From: Aricia agestis
Taxonomy: Eukaryota; Arthropoda; Insecta; Lepidoptera; Lycaenidae
Reading direction: 5' to 3'
NCBI RefSeq assembly: GCF_905147365.1
Contig: NC_056418.1
Span: 13,515,262 to 13,579,261 of the forward strand
Length of the DNA stretch: 64,000 nt
In this document: one piece after another, positions 54,171-64,000 of the stretch
Layout of the letters: each line of letters opens with the position of its first letter
Position numbering within the stretch: the stretch's first letter is position 1
The notes under the pieces: model-generated
What the model was told of the DNA's origin: nothing
Seen by the model: only the letters and a program-made list of their open reading frames with translations
Databases searched by the model: none
Made by a program: the position numbers and the translations under genes

Positions 54171-55213
54171 ATTCGCAGGCCTGCGACACCATTCACTATC
54201 CTGCATAAGCCAGCGGACTGCCGTGAATGGGCCCTTTAAGGTCAGTGCGGGGAAATGTAGCTGGGGGGCAAGTGTGACTGCTTTAATTTTTCAAAAACTG
54301 TTTGAGCTTATGGTGGCAGCGGCATCTATTGTTGTGAGTAAAACTAATTTCAATGTACACAATCTCAATCCAGATGGCACTGTCAAGTACTTTTGAAGTT
54401 GTTGCCATTTTTAAATCTGTCACAATATTTTTTAAGACGAGCTCTAATTCACATGTGTTTTTGCAATCAATAAAAATCTTGCTGATTTTGAAGAACCTGA
54501 TAATTGTGTACCGGTAAGTTGTTTTTTAGTAACTAAACTTATTATTTCTTTTATAATTTTGTTGGAATTGTTGCAAATAAGAGATTTATGTCCATTAGAA
54601 AAATCTATCCTCAAAATTTTAATGCTGGGGAAGTGTGCCTACTTTGCATGAGGCAAGTGTGTCTATATGTCACACTTGCCCCAAGTCAGGGTTTACAAAC
54701 ATTTGGTCTAATATTAGTGATTATGTAATTTCTGATTGCATTTTTGTTAGTATGTATTAGAATTTTTTGAATTTCAATACCTACACTTTGAATAATTTTA
54801 GAATAAGTAAATATCATAATCCAAACCAAAGTTACGAAGGTTCAAAAATACGACGAAACGTTCGACGTCGAACAGAACCTGTTTGATATCTTTTATTTAG
54901 CAAAAAAAAAATGTTGATTAAAAATAAAAGTATTTTTATTTAATTTCTCTATAATATGTTTTTGGCACTTAATATTTGTAAATTCCATGCCTCATTATCA
55001 TTATTATGTTGAGGTCAAAGCCTAAACTTCGTTTCATAGGGTTTTAAAGTTTAATATTTTAATGAGGCTACTGATCAGGAGTTTTAATTTTATACCAGCA
55101 CGCAGGTTAATTATTCAATGTTTTTTAAATTTTATTTTAAAAATGATTATTAACACATTTTGTCAAAGCATTGTCAATAGTTATGTTCATTACATAATAA
55201 CATTAATTTAAAC
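54171..55213. other. MITE end and upstream region of the Dpy-30 gene
   Basis: 54183-54237 is the partner of the 48928 MITE and ends GTGAATGGGCCC. From 54245 to 54720 is an unidentified fragment rich in GTGTG/CACACTTGCCCC words. The last few hundred bases are AT-rich and must hold the promoter of the next gene. Confidence 0.4.
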
Positions 55214-57133
55214 ATGACGGGAAAAAACAATAATAATTTGGGATTAAAAGATGACCGTCCTACGGAATTCTTATTTGATATTTCAAAGCAAGTTAAACAA
55301 TTTTACTCGATTCCAGTTATCTTTCTAACTCACAAAGATTATTCTGATGATGTATTTAACGCACTATGCTATTTAAGAACAGCTCTTCAGGATGGATCTA
55401 AATCTGATATTATAGATAACGTTGTATCCTTTCATTTAAAATGGATGAATGCTGTTAACGAAATCGAAAAGTACACAAAAAGGATTAATGAAATTTCAAG
55501 ATCTGACATTCTCGAAGCAATAAATTACACAATTGAAGCATTAAGTTCCCGATGTAAACATTACAAAAGGTATATTACTAAGTATTGTAATACGCTTACG
55601 AATGAACAGCAATTTCATTTAAGTGCAGATTACGATGTCATTGACGGCATGCATAACGAAGTTGTTCAAAGTCTTTTCAGCATGCTCCAATGCTTTAGTA
55701 ACTATGATAGTGACGACGAATTCAAAGTTAAAGTAAATGACGCTATAAATGACCTTCTGGATTGGCTTGATAGCATTTATGATAGTTTATCATTGCTGCT
55801 GTGTAAATATATAAACGGAAATATGCCAAATCTTAATCGAGATTTGACTAATACATTGCAAAAAATCGTTAGTGAGTTCATTGAATACAGAACACCTTCC
55901 ACTGAAAAACTATTGCAAGACCTTAAGGCAAAAGGTAAACAGGTAGACTGTATGATACTCTGCACAGCAGACTACAGGCTAGAAATATGTTATATCGAGG
56001 AAAATATAAAAAAGCTTGAAAGTCGTATATTAGAATTTGAAAGCAATCCGCATGCTGCCGCTGCTGTTAAAGAATTTCAGTGCAAACTTAAATATTTAAA
56101 TGAAACTTTGCAATCAATTGAAAATTTGAAAAATAATAATACATTCTTCCATAGTGATATAAAAATCCATTTGCAAGAAGTCGGTGGTGATGTTTTATGC
56201 ATGTGTGATGATTTCTTTCAATTAAGAATCTTTAACTATGAATTACCTTTTAAACAAAGAGAAGAGCTTGTGACAGAACTATGCAAAGTATGGAACAAGG
56301 CAGTACTCGGTGGGTTGGGTGATAAGTCTTTCATTTCTATATTAAGAGCTGATGCCGTAAATGAAGAGTATACTGATGATCTTGGAACTTTTTACATAGA
56401 TGAATACAGTCGTAAAATCTATAAAATTCCCAATGACGAAACTTTATACCAGGAAAATGAGCAGGGCAAACTTGTCGCCTTGGCTGATGATAAAGATCAT
56501 GTATACTACTATGACGAGTGCGGCCGCTATTACATCGACCGAAATACCAGACTCAGGGTTTATAAATACTATGTAACTGCTAGTGAATACATGCTAGGTA
56601 CTTCCGGGAAATTGCTAAAATTGAAAGAAGAAAGAGATGGTGTCACTTATTATTATGATCATTTTGGAAGATACTACATAAACAATGACGGAAAACATAT
56701 TTATCGTGAAACAGATACTACCAGTGAATATGAAAATGATGGCTTTGGAAATCTTGTTCGTTTAAGAAGTCACTCAGATATTTTAGATTCATGTCCATTA
56801 AACATCAACGTTACAGAAGATACAAAGTACTTACAGGAAAGTGTCGGTATAGCTCTAAAGCGCTGTATCGCTGAAGTTGTACTACATCAACCAAACGATC
56901 CTATAAAATATTTGGCAGAATGTCTTGAAAAGTACAAAGAGGATATTGAGCGCCATGAAAAGGAAAGTGAAGAGAAACGCGAGTTAGAAATTGCAAGAGA
57001 AGTAAAGAGCTCGGAAAGCATAGAAGAAGAAAGCAATATTATGGAAAAACTATCATACTTAAACGAGTCCGAAAATGAGGGAGACTTATTTGATTTAAAT
57101 TTTGCAAAATATAAGACAATGATGCACGAATGA
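55214..57133 (+). CDS. Dpy-30-motif protein with 46-48 residue aromatic repeats, intronless
   Basis: A single 639-codon frame with start AAAC-ATGACGGG. Residues 1-375 are predicted helical, with Cys-rich spots and no recognised domain. Residues 386-500 hold three repeats centred on a D/E-x-x-G-x-F/Y-Y-I-D/N core: LGTFYIDEY (390-398), YYYDECGRYYIDR (431-443) and YYYDHFGRYYINN (479-491). Glycine spacing is 46 then 48 residues. A fourth weak unit ends near GFGNLVRL. Residues 539-579 fit a Dpy-30 motif (YLQESVGIALKRCIAEVVLH, NDPIKYLAECLEKY). This docking helix pair is found in histone-methyltransferase subunits and in axonemal radial-spoke or adenylate-kinase proteins. A Glu/Lys coiled tail follows. 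Lack of introns plus Dpy-30 would suit a testis/flagellar role, but that is inference. Poly(A) signal at 57251. Confidence 0.8.
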   Translation: MTGKNNNNLGLKDDRPTEFLFDISKQVKQFYSIPVIFLTHKDYSDDVFNALCYLRTALQDGSKSDIIDNVVSFHLKWMNAVNEIEKYTKRINEISRSDILEAINYTIEALSSRCKHYKRYITKYCNTLTNEQQFHLSADYDVIDGMHNEVVQSLFSMLQCFSNYDSDDEFKVKVNDAINDLLDWLDSIYDSLSLLLCKYINGNMPNLNRDLTNTLQKIVSEFIEYRTPSTEKLLQDLKAKGKQVDCMILCTADYRLEICYIEENIKKLESRILEFESNPHAAAAVKEFQCKLKYLNETLQSIENLKNNNTFFHSDIKIHLQEVGGDVLCMCDDFFQLRIFNYELPFKQREELVTELCKVWNKAVLGGLGDKSFISILRADAVNEEYTDDLGTFYIDEYSRKIYKIPNDETLYQENEQGKLVALADDKDHVYYYDECGRYYIDRNTRLRVYKYYVTASEYMLGTSGKLLKLKEERDGVTYYYDHFGRYYINNDGKHIYRETDTTSEYENDGFGNLVRLRSHSDILDSCPLNINVTEDTKYLQESVGIALKRCIAEVVLHQPNDPIKYLAECLEKYKEDIERHEKESEEKRELEIAREVKSSESIEEESNIMEKLSYLNESENEGDLFDLNFAKYKTMMHE

Positions 57134-57250
57134 TTTATTATAAATTATAATGTGTAACCATTTTTTTAATGTTTCATGTTTAAAAAGCTCATAATTTTTC
57201 AAGCGATAGTTTATTACAATCCATTTAGCATTTTATTGTTAAATTTGTTA

Positions 57251-57256
57251 AATAAA
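57251..57256 (+). terminator. Poly(A) signal of the Dpy-30-motif gene
   Basis: AATAAA 118 bases after the stop, followed within 30 bases by TG/T-rich sequence (ATGTGGTTTTATTTTAT). Confidence 0.6.
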
Positions 57257-57259
57257 AAT

Positions 57260-58440
57260 GTGGTTTTATTTTATAGATACCCTTGACCACCCATGAGTCA
57301 TGACGCATGGCTGCCATGGGCCAAGGCCAAGGCCCAAGGGACTAGCGAGGCACAAGATATCAAAATTCAAGACATAATATTCTTGACTCAAGAGTACAAG
57401 AGTTAACTTATTACTTAAACATGGGTGTACCGAGGGGGGCAGAAGGAGGGGGGGGGGCAGCTGCTCCCCCCCTCCTTGGGGAACCGTTTTCATTAGTCGA
57501 TAGGGTCCGCAGGGCTGGGGAGAACCTAGTCTGTATTCGTCGCCAGTTACAGATGTTCTTGCTATGGAACAACAATTGATCAGGCATCAGGCGTAAGCGA
57601 CTGAACGTAATTTCGACCACGTAAATTACGCCGGCGTAATTCAGCCTAGTGTGTTTAGACCCTTAGGCATCATTGTATTCGGTTCATTTGGATAAAATTC
57701 AACCTTAAAAAAAGTATGTAACCATACCAAATATAACTATGGGATGGAAGACATCTTGAGAAATCTTTCGAGCGGTGGGAGCCGCCGAATATTATACAAC
57801 ATAACATCTACTTTGACAAGATTGCCGCCACCTAGATGTTTGAAACTTTGTATTTATATGTATATTTTGTTAAACCTCAAACTTACAGAAAAATTAGTTC
57901 CATACTGTTACAAATCGTTCGAATTACGAATGAAATCTTAGGATTTTGAAAAAATATTGTTCACATTCACGACCTCCCACATGGTGGTATGGCATTATCA
58001 GACCTCTATCTATGATCATACTGTTAAAAAAAGTTTCAGGGTGGTACAAATAAAAAAAAAATCTCCTTTGCAGTAGTATGGCGGCCATTGGGAACTGTCG
58101 GAAACGTGGCAACTCGCATCCCGCAAGCTGTATATCGACCGATGAATTTCATTGGTCGATATCACGGTCGGTATAAAGCATGCGGGCAATCCCCGCAAGC
58201 GGCGTAACGAACACGTATCGACTTATAACTTTCATTGGTCGTTATCCTGCGGGGACTGCCCGCATGCTGTTTAACGAACGAGTTAACGACCAATGAAAAT
58301 GAGCCAGTTCTTAAGGCTTCTTACAAATAACAGACAAACGGCACGTGTCGGCGGCTGCGTCGGCGGCAGTCCGCGGCAATCGATGGCAGTCGATGGCACG
58401 TGTCCGTGGCAGTCGACGCTGCTGTTGACAGCTTATGACG
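57260..58440. other. Gene-free stretch with GC-rich inverted repeat
   Basis: No gene seen. 58170-58270 folds back on itself: GCATGCGGGCAATCCCCGCA against TGCGGGGACTGCCCGCATGC, with CATTGGTCG words in each half. 57435-57480 is a GGGGGG/CCCCCC-rich hairpin. Confidence 0.5.
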
Positions 58441-58449
58441 CTTGCAGGG

Positions 58450-58482
58450 CACTGACCTCCATTATACAAATGGAGGTCAGTG
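58450..58482. mobile_element. 33-bp palindromic micro-element with 8-bp duplication
   Basis: CACTGACCTCCATT and its mirror AATGGAGGTCAGTG overlap into a 33-bp near-palindrome. TTGCAGGG is exact on both sides (58442-58449 and 58483-58490). Same ends as the 50-bp copy at 18943-18992. Confidence 0.8.
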
Positions 58483-58553
58483 TTGCAGGGGGACTACCAC
58501 GACCTTTTCTAAAACTATCATGTTTCCAGAACACTTTTTTGTAAGGCCTGGTG

Positions 58554-58676
58554 GAGGCCTGCGGTGGCGGTGGCGGTGGCGGTCAGTTGGATAACTTGGC
58601 CGCGTGGCCGCGTGTGTCTGTGTCATTCCTAAAACTCTCAAGTCATCCAACTGACCGCCACCGCCACCGCAGGCCG
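58554..58676. repeat. GC-rich inverted repeat with (GGTGGC)n arms
   Basis: The left arm GGCCTGCGGTGGCGGTGGCG ... GTCAGTTGGAT and the right arm ATCCAACTGACCGCCACCGC then CACCGCAGGCC. The right arm has one GGTGGC unit fewer. The spacer is about 52 bp. Confidence 0.65.
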
Positions 58677-58744
58677 CGTCTGTCTGGGAGACGCTTTACA
58701 ATAACATCCCCGTACTCACTTTTCAAATATAAGTACCTATAATT

Positions 58745-59787
58745 TTACTAAAAAATAGTAAAAAATGAAAAACATTGCTTATATAAATCCGCTGTGAAAT
58801 ATCAACCAAAGAGAATGTCATATACTACAATATCAACTTTTTTAAACATCGCTAGTTTGACGTTAAAGTAATATTGCTCATCTGTCAAACGCGGGTGTCG
58901 AGGCCCCCAGTTGTGACGTACCGCCTAAAGGTAACCGTCCACAGGTCGGTATCGTACGCAACGGACGTCTCGCATCAAACGGATATTTTTTTCACAGTAC
59001 GTCCACTGTATCGGCTGCGTACAGATTACCGACTAACCTAGTAAATGAATGCTCAAAAGGGGGGTGTGGATGAAAAATCGAAAGCAGATTTTTTTGACTT
59101 AGGAACTTTGTTTGGACTAATTAGGAGATAAACATACTGGCTAGTCGGTAACAGGTGCAGTGATTATTTGTCTAGATTGTCCATGATGGCCCATCGTGTA
59201 GAGGCCACATTAAAGTTGAAATTGTACAGTTTGGTACTACAGCTAAAATAATATATTCTGTGCTTGTAGTTGTAAGTTTGTAACTTGTACGGCGCGGTGT
59301 ACCAATAGATATATATTTTTTTAATTTTATCGCTTTGCAAATTCTGGTCTGGCAACACAGTTGATGACAGTTCAGTCCGCCATATTGCGTGTTGTAGATT
59401 TGACTAATTTTATTCAAGAGAAGTCTCACTTTATTAGTAATTAAAAGGCCTTAGCTCTCGTCGGCAATACGATTTGCTCGAACGATAAACATAATATATT
59501 ACTATTTTTATATATTAAATTAGTTTCGGTGTATAAGTGCTGTAATTCGATGAGCTGATACTTGTAAATAACATAAGTGCACGTACTTCCTATTATTATA
59601 TTTTTGGGGCAAGGGTTTTAAATTCTATGTAAATTAGTACTAGAATGGGTTTTGTACATTGTTCCATTTGTCAGTCAGTGCTTTCCATTCGATATCAGTG
59701 CTATCTTAACGTGTGATGTAAGTCGTGCTGAACACATCGAAACAAACCTAATGGCATTTAGTGTGTGGTTTTAATTCAAAGTGAGAA
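58745..59787. other. Upstream region and 5' UTR of the WIP/verprolin gene
   Basis: No gene before 59788. It should contain the promoter; no TATA box is convincing. Short open minus-strand frames here (59164-59429) have no domain. Confidence 0.45.
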
Positions 59788-61210
59788 ATGGCTCCCAGGC
59801 CTCCGCCACCGCCGGGGCCTCCGCCCCCTCCTGGGCCCCCGCCACCGCCGGTTTTCGGTGGTTCCAAAGGTGGCTCTGCAAACGATAGAGATGCGCTTCT
59901 AAGTTCTATAAGACAGGGAGCAAGGTTAAAAAAGACTGTGACTGTTGATAAAAGTGGACCTTATATTCCCGGCAAAGTGTCAAATGTGTCGAGCAGCCCA
60001 TCGTCTCCAGCTAATGGTGTCAAAAGTGCTGCTCCGTTGCCAAATGGTGGTGGGGCCATGCCCGGTCTGGGTGGACTTTTTGCTGGTGGAATGCCAAAAT
60101 TAAGACCTACTGGAAAGTTAGCAGGTAGTTCATCAAGTATATTAATTTTAAGCATATTAAAGATAAATGTCTGAAAATGTCTACTGTGCCTGTTGTTTTG
60201 TAATTTGTATGATTCATTTTAACAACTTGACCACACATTGTGGTCAAGTACACAAAAACAAGTCAAAAATAAATTCTGGTTAAAGAAATTTAGCTTAGTT
60301 TCAGAAATTCTCTATATAATATTCAGTCTCTTCATCATAAACAACTTATAAATAATTACAGAAAGAGAAATATTTTATGCTGCTATAACTATCTTCTGCA
60401 AAAACTTTGATTAGTCCTGCGAATTGAATATTCATGATCTTATATACGTTAAAATTACTGGCTGTATGATCTTATATTTTAAAAGTAATTTTGGAAAGTT
60501 TGAGAGTAGTAGAAAGTCTGTTTAAAGATCAAGCCAGTAATGTTTGAATTTGTTTGTAAATTCAGTTTTTTAATGAGTTCTATTATGTACAAACATTTTT
60601 GAACATGTAATAAACACTCTTTCTACCCTAAATGCTTTGTGCTTGTCTAAAACTTAAGTTTTGTCATTGGTGGTCATAACTTTAATATACTGTATGAACT
60701 GATTTAAAATTTGAAACAAAACAGTTAATACCAGTTCATCTTCAGTTATAGGTAAGACAATTCATTGCAAATGAGCGGTTGCCCATATATATATCTATGA
60801 GAATTTGTCAGAACATAGGAATTCCACTATAAAATTCCAATGTTCTGACTCATCTGCAATATAAAGTTAAATGAGTTAATGTTTGTCGGTTTCATGAGCT
60901 CCTGTCTTTGACATTTGGTAAGGAACCTAATCAATCTATAATCAAACAAAAACATTCCTCAGGTACAACTCCGAATGGTCAAGTCAAGACTGAAGCACCA
61001 CGGTTTCCACCACCTCAAAAGTCTCCGGAAAAAACGAGACCTGCACAGTCTCCGTCAGCGGGTGGGAATTTAGTGGCTGCCTTATCAGAGGCCTTAGCCT
61101 CAAGGGAGGCCCAAAACCAACCAACCCGGCCGACTGTGAGAAGACAGCCTAGTGAAGTGAAAGCGAGAGGTCCACCACCGCAGCCACCAGTTCAAAAACA
61201 GATGCCCTTG
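59788..61210 (+). CDS. Vrp1: WIP/verprolin (Vrp1) homologue, first two coding exons, partial
   Basis: Exon 1 is 59788-60124 and exon 2 60963-61210. The junction is in phase (1), and exon 2 ends phase 0 before GTGAGT. The protein opens MAPRPPPPPGPPPPPGPPPP, a profilin-type proline run. A WH2 actin-binding motif follows: DRDALLSSIRQGARLKKTVT (about 33-52), then DKSGPYIPGK. Exon 2 adds APRFPPPQKSPEKTRP, a helical LVAALSEALASREAQ and more proline runs (RGPPPQPP). WIP-family proteins bind monomeric actin through WH2 and WASP through a C-terminal segment; in flies Vrp1/solitary acts in myoblast fusion. The WASP-binding end is not in the window, so 195 codons are seen of a longer protein. Confidence 0.85.
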
Positions 61211-61657
61211 GTGAGTTGTTTTAAAACATGCTATTATATATCATAGAACAAGGAACATACTAGTATACATAGGGGCTATTTCTTTTTAAATATTATTTTG
61301 TTTTAAATGTAAACATCAGTGAAAGGTTAGGCCCAATTTCACCAACATCTGTTAGTGTTAACAGCTTGTTAAAATGTCATGTCCGAATGAGCGCGAGGCC
61401 CCTTAGACAGGCGGTGGGCGGTCGCCCACTTCGCCCACGCCTTACGCCGCCACTGGTCATGTCTTCTCTTTCTTTCATATGTATAAACGAAAGAGGTAAC
61501 GTGATACTAATTCGAACATTAATTTTAACAGTCGTTGGTGAAATTGTGCCTTAAACTCTTAAATTAAAAAGTTACAAGTAAAAAAGTAAAGGGTTTTTTG
61601 CTCCAGATAATGGAACTTGTCAAGATTTTTCTCGGTTGCCCCCTTTCATCATCGCTT

Positions 61658-61716
61658 CCCTCGATCGCGGATTCTTGGAAATCTACAATAGATTTCCAAG
61701 AATCCGCGATCGAGGG
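61658..61716. repeat. Perfect 59-bp hairpin
   Basis: A 27-bp stem (starting CCCTCGATCGCGGATTCTTG) and its exact complement flank the loop ACAAT. No flanking duplication is visible. Confidence 0.85.
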
Positions 61717-61815
61717 ATTCTATTGTTATCGCGGTCGGATTCGACCGCTTGGGGTACGACGGGTATCATACGACCATGGCAGGTTCAAGACATGAACATG
61801 AAATGTTGTCTTATA

Positions 61816-61938
61816 CTAGATGACGCCCGCAAATCCGTTGCGCCAAAATTCATTTTTCCGGGAACCGTACATTTTTCTGAATACCAAGCAAAATCGGTAA
61901 CAGACAGACAGGCAGAAACACTTACGCATTCATAATGG
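61816..61938 (-). mobile_element. Non-autonomous Helitron, 3' part
   Basis: Minus-strand end CTAG (61819-61816) before T. The body has GACGCCCGCAAATCCGTTGC, GGGAACCGTACATTTTTC and an ACAGACAGACAGGCAGA strip. It is shortened inside. Confidence 0.55.
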
Positions 61939-62545
61939 ACGTCTTGTAACCGTACATTTTTCGGATAAGAATTAACCTGTAAATGTCCAGACCAACTTTC
62001 ACTACGCAAAATTTTATACCAATCGATTGCGTAGGTTATGTATTCAGTATTAACCTCAAATACTTCTTTTCGCTTAAAAACTACGTTTTCTTAATTTATA
62101 GATAGGTACACAATTTTCCAGATTTCCACCTGCTTTGATAGTAAGGAAATAGAGAATAGAGATTTGTGTTATCCATATATTCCACGTCGGATGTACCTTA
62201 AAAGCAACGCATTAAGCAATTTTCCGGAGTCAAGTACAATTTTCTAATACGAAATCGAAGAGTAACGACAGGTTACGAAAGGATTGCATCAAGGCAAGGT
62301 TAACATTAACTGAATATAAATAACCGTGTTACTAAACTGTTAGGTGTTCCCACCCACTACTATATCACACGCCGAGAATATTTCGGTCTTACGTGGCCAA
62401 ACGGGTTAAATATACTTAAATAAATTATAATGTAAACAAAAAGTTGGTAACATTGTAATGCTTATTTGCACAAGAGAATAATAAATGCATAGAAAATAAA
62501 ATTTACTGAATGCCAAAATATACTTAATAGTTATAAATTATAATA

Positions 62546-62712
62546 CTAGATGACGCCTGCAACTCCGTTGCGCCAAAATTTCGGATATCGTGCGGGAACC
62601 GTACATTTTTCCGGGATAAAAAGTATCCTATGGCCTTCCTCGGACTCAAACTATCTCCTGTACCACATTTCAGACAGACAGACTGACACAAACTTTCTCA
62701 TTTATAATGTTG
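62546..62712 (-). mobile_element. Non-autonomous Helitron, 3' part
   Basis: Minus-strand end CTAG (62549-62546). Shares GACGCCTGCAACTCCGTTGC, GGGAACCGTACATTTTTCCG and AAAAAGTATCCTATG with the 31.6-kb copy. The 5' TC end is degraded. Confidence 0.55.
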
Positions 62713-62718
62713 AAAATC

Positions 62719-62911
62719 TCGGCGTAACTGGGCGGTAGCGGTTATTGACTCCCTGTCAAAAACTTGTAATTTTCCATATAAACCGCGATTGAAAATAAAG
62801 TGTCAGATGTTGTCAATCGCGGCTTTGTATAGAAAATGACAAGTTTTTGACAGGGAGACAACACAATAGACATAACCACAGACAATGACCGCTACCGCCC
62901 AGTTACGCCGA
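62719..62911. mobile_element. Palindromic MITE, 193 bp
   Basis: Outer arms CTCGGCGTAACTGGGCGGTA then GCGGT, with an exact mirror at the right. Inner arms GACTCCCTGTCAAAAACTTG and AACCGCGATTGA are also mirrored. It is nearly a full-length hairpin. No clear target duplication. Confidence 0.7.
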
Positions 62912-63013
62912 GTGAACTTATTTACGGCCGTTCCCAATATTCAATCTATCTCTGGTTTGACATACAACCGATCGCAGCTAATATTGAATTGACATTAAAA
63001 TATATGTCTCTAA

Positions 63014-63685
63014 TCTATACATATAATAAAACTGTAGAAATGACAATTCTGTACATTAAAGATATCCCAAAACTACTGATCCGATTTGATTGGCTGCGCC
63101 CCCCCCCAACCCCCCCCCCCCCCCTGGTGTTGCGTCGTTAGTGTTGAGTTTTACTTCTCCTTCTTTACAATCATTATTTATTAAAAGTGAAATTAATCTA
63201 ACCAAAACTAAACATGCAGATTTTGCGTGTCGTTTGATTAATATGCGGGAGGCTTTGCCCCTGCCCCTACTTGGGGGGGCTGCGCCCCCCCAAACCCCCC
63301 CTCCTGGTAATGTTGCCAAGCAAGATGTTGTTGCGTCGTTAGTGTTAAGTTTTAGTTCTCCTTCTTTAGAATCAAACTAAGTTACTTATTAAATGTGAAA
63401 TAAATCTAACCAAAACTAAACATGCAGATTTTGAGGCTTTACCCCTGCCCCTACCTAAGATATTAATTAATAGTGAAACATGTGAAACATATAGATTTCG
63501 AGTGTTTTATAATTATTATATGAGGGAGGCTTTGCCTGGATATGGACAGACGGACAGGCTGATATTATATATTTGTAATCGGGTTCCGTTTTTTACCATT
63601 TGAGTAAGGGACCATAAAAAGGAGAGAATTATCCATTTCCGTTATTATACTATGGTAACGCCTACGAAGTCGCGGGAAACAACTA
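63014..63685 (+). mobile_element. Helitron-like element, older copy
   Basis: Starts TCTATACATATAATAAAACT after A. It has a direct repeat inside (TTGTTGCGTCGTTAGTGTTA-type blocks at about 63127 and 63328, each with CTCCTTCTTT and ACTAAACATGCAGATTTT). It ends in the CGAAGTCGCGGG hairpin and a degraded CTAT. The next Helitron is inserted exactly at its end. Confidence 0.6.
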
Positions 63686-63928
63686 TCCATACTAATATTA
63701 TAAATGCGAAAGTGTATTTGTTTGTTTCTTTGTTTGTCCTTTCTTCGCAGCCTAACGAAGCAACCAATTGACTTGATATTTGGCATCGACTTAGTTGAAA
63801 TAATGGAGAGTACATAGGCTACTTTTGGTCTTGGAAAAACATCATGCTTCTAAAGGAGATTTGCAAGAATATTCGAATTGTACACGATTTTCGAATTCCA
63901 CGCGAGCGAAGCCGCGGGCAAAAGCTAG
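63686..63928 (+). mobile_element. Non-autonomous Helitron, complete, 243 bp
   Basis: Starts TCCATACTAATATTATAAAT after A63685. It ends ...GCGAGCGAAGCCGCGGGCAA then AAG-CTAG (63925-63928) before T. Hairpin GCGAGCGAAGCCGC precedes the end. No coding sequence. Confidence 0.75.
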
Positions 63929-64000
63929 TGTCTAATATGAGCTATTCCTATCTCTAGTAGGGCAAAACCAGAGATAGATTAAATCATAGACTTACGGCCG

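Larger units (their letters stand above)
61211..64000. other. WIP intron 2 and beyond, transposon-rich
   Basis: No further WIP exon could be found to the right edge. The stretch contains the hairpin at 61658, Helitron pieces and a MITE, listed separately, plus C-rich runs at 63101-63124 and 63286-63302. Confidence 0.5.

Noticed and set aside
54245..54720. Possible coding fragment (SKTNFNVHNLNPDGTVKYF)
   Set aside because: No family recognised, many stops in all frames, boundaries unclear.
63090..63380. Proline-rich frame near the right edge as a WIP exon
   Set aside because: The prolines come from C homopolymer runs inside a Helitron-like element; there are no splice sites and the sequence is unlike WIP.

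Overview
The window looks like nuclear DNA of an insect, most likely a moth or butterfly (Lepidoptera). It is AT-rich. Its genes have short exons separated by introns full of mobile elements. The dispersed repeats (tRNA-derived SINEs, TC...CTAG Helitrons, hAT, PIF/Harbinger and Tc1/mariner MITEs, and Jockey/CR1-like LINEs) are of lepidopteran type. There is no operon structure, CRISPR array or functional tRNA/rRNA gene.

Genes, left to right. (1) A broken THAP-domain relic (258-1116, +). (2) The last coding exon of a Yippee-like (YPEL1-4 type) gene (8030-8119, +); its other exons lie to the left of the window. (3) An eight-exon C2H2 zinc-finger gene, 482 codons (21807-15487, -). (4) An eleven-exon CtIP/RBBP8/Sae2 homologue, 498 codons (24717-41619, +), which spreads a 1.5-kb reading frame over 17 kb because of transposon-filled introns. 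(5) An intronless gene for the 26S proteasome lid subunit Rpn6/PSMD11 (44269-43010, -). (6) An intronless 639-codon gene with a C-terminal Dpy-30 motif and a novel-looking 46-48 residue aromatic repeat (55214-57133, +). (7) The first two coding exons of a WIP/verprolin (Vrp1) homologue (59788-61210, +), which continues past the right edge. Exon junctions of the multi-exon genes were set by hand from GT/AG signals; reading phase is kept across every junction.

Between and inside these genes the DNA is a stack of nested insertions. Seven hAT-type insertions of ordinary size or smaller (3658, 18161, 28297, 30371, 36918 and 37443) and micro-elements (18943, 58450) have perfect 8-bp target duplications. 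Harbinger-type MITEs have TWA duplications, mariner-type MITEs have TA, and Helitrons sit between A and T. The 48.9-54.2 kb block can be read as a stratigraphy of at least four successive insertions. The CtIP intron at 31.3-37.2 kb holds an internally deleted mariner-like element that contains a LINE.

The most unusual observations are: 33- and 50-bp, almost wholly palindromic micro-elements flanked by perfect 8-bp duplications; a class of perfect hairpins of 41-59 bp without duplications; a SINE-like element sharing its last ~125 bp with a LINE in the same window; a terminal CtIP exon enclosed by ~110-bp inverted-repeat arms; and the repeat/Dpy-30 protein. No prokaryote-like defence or other gene system is present.
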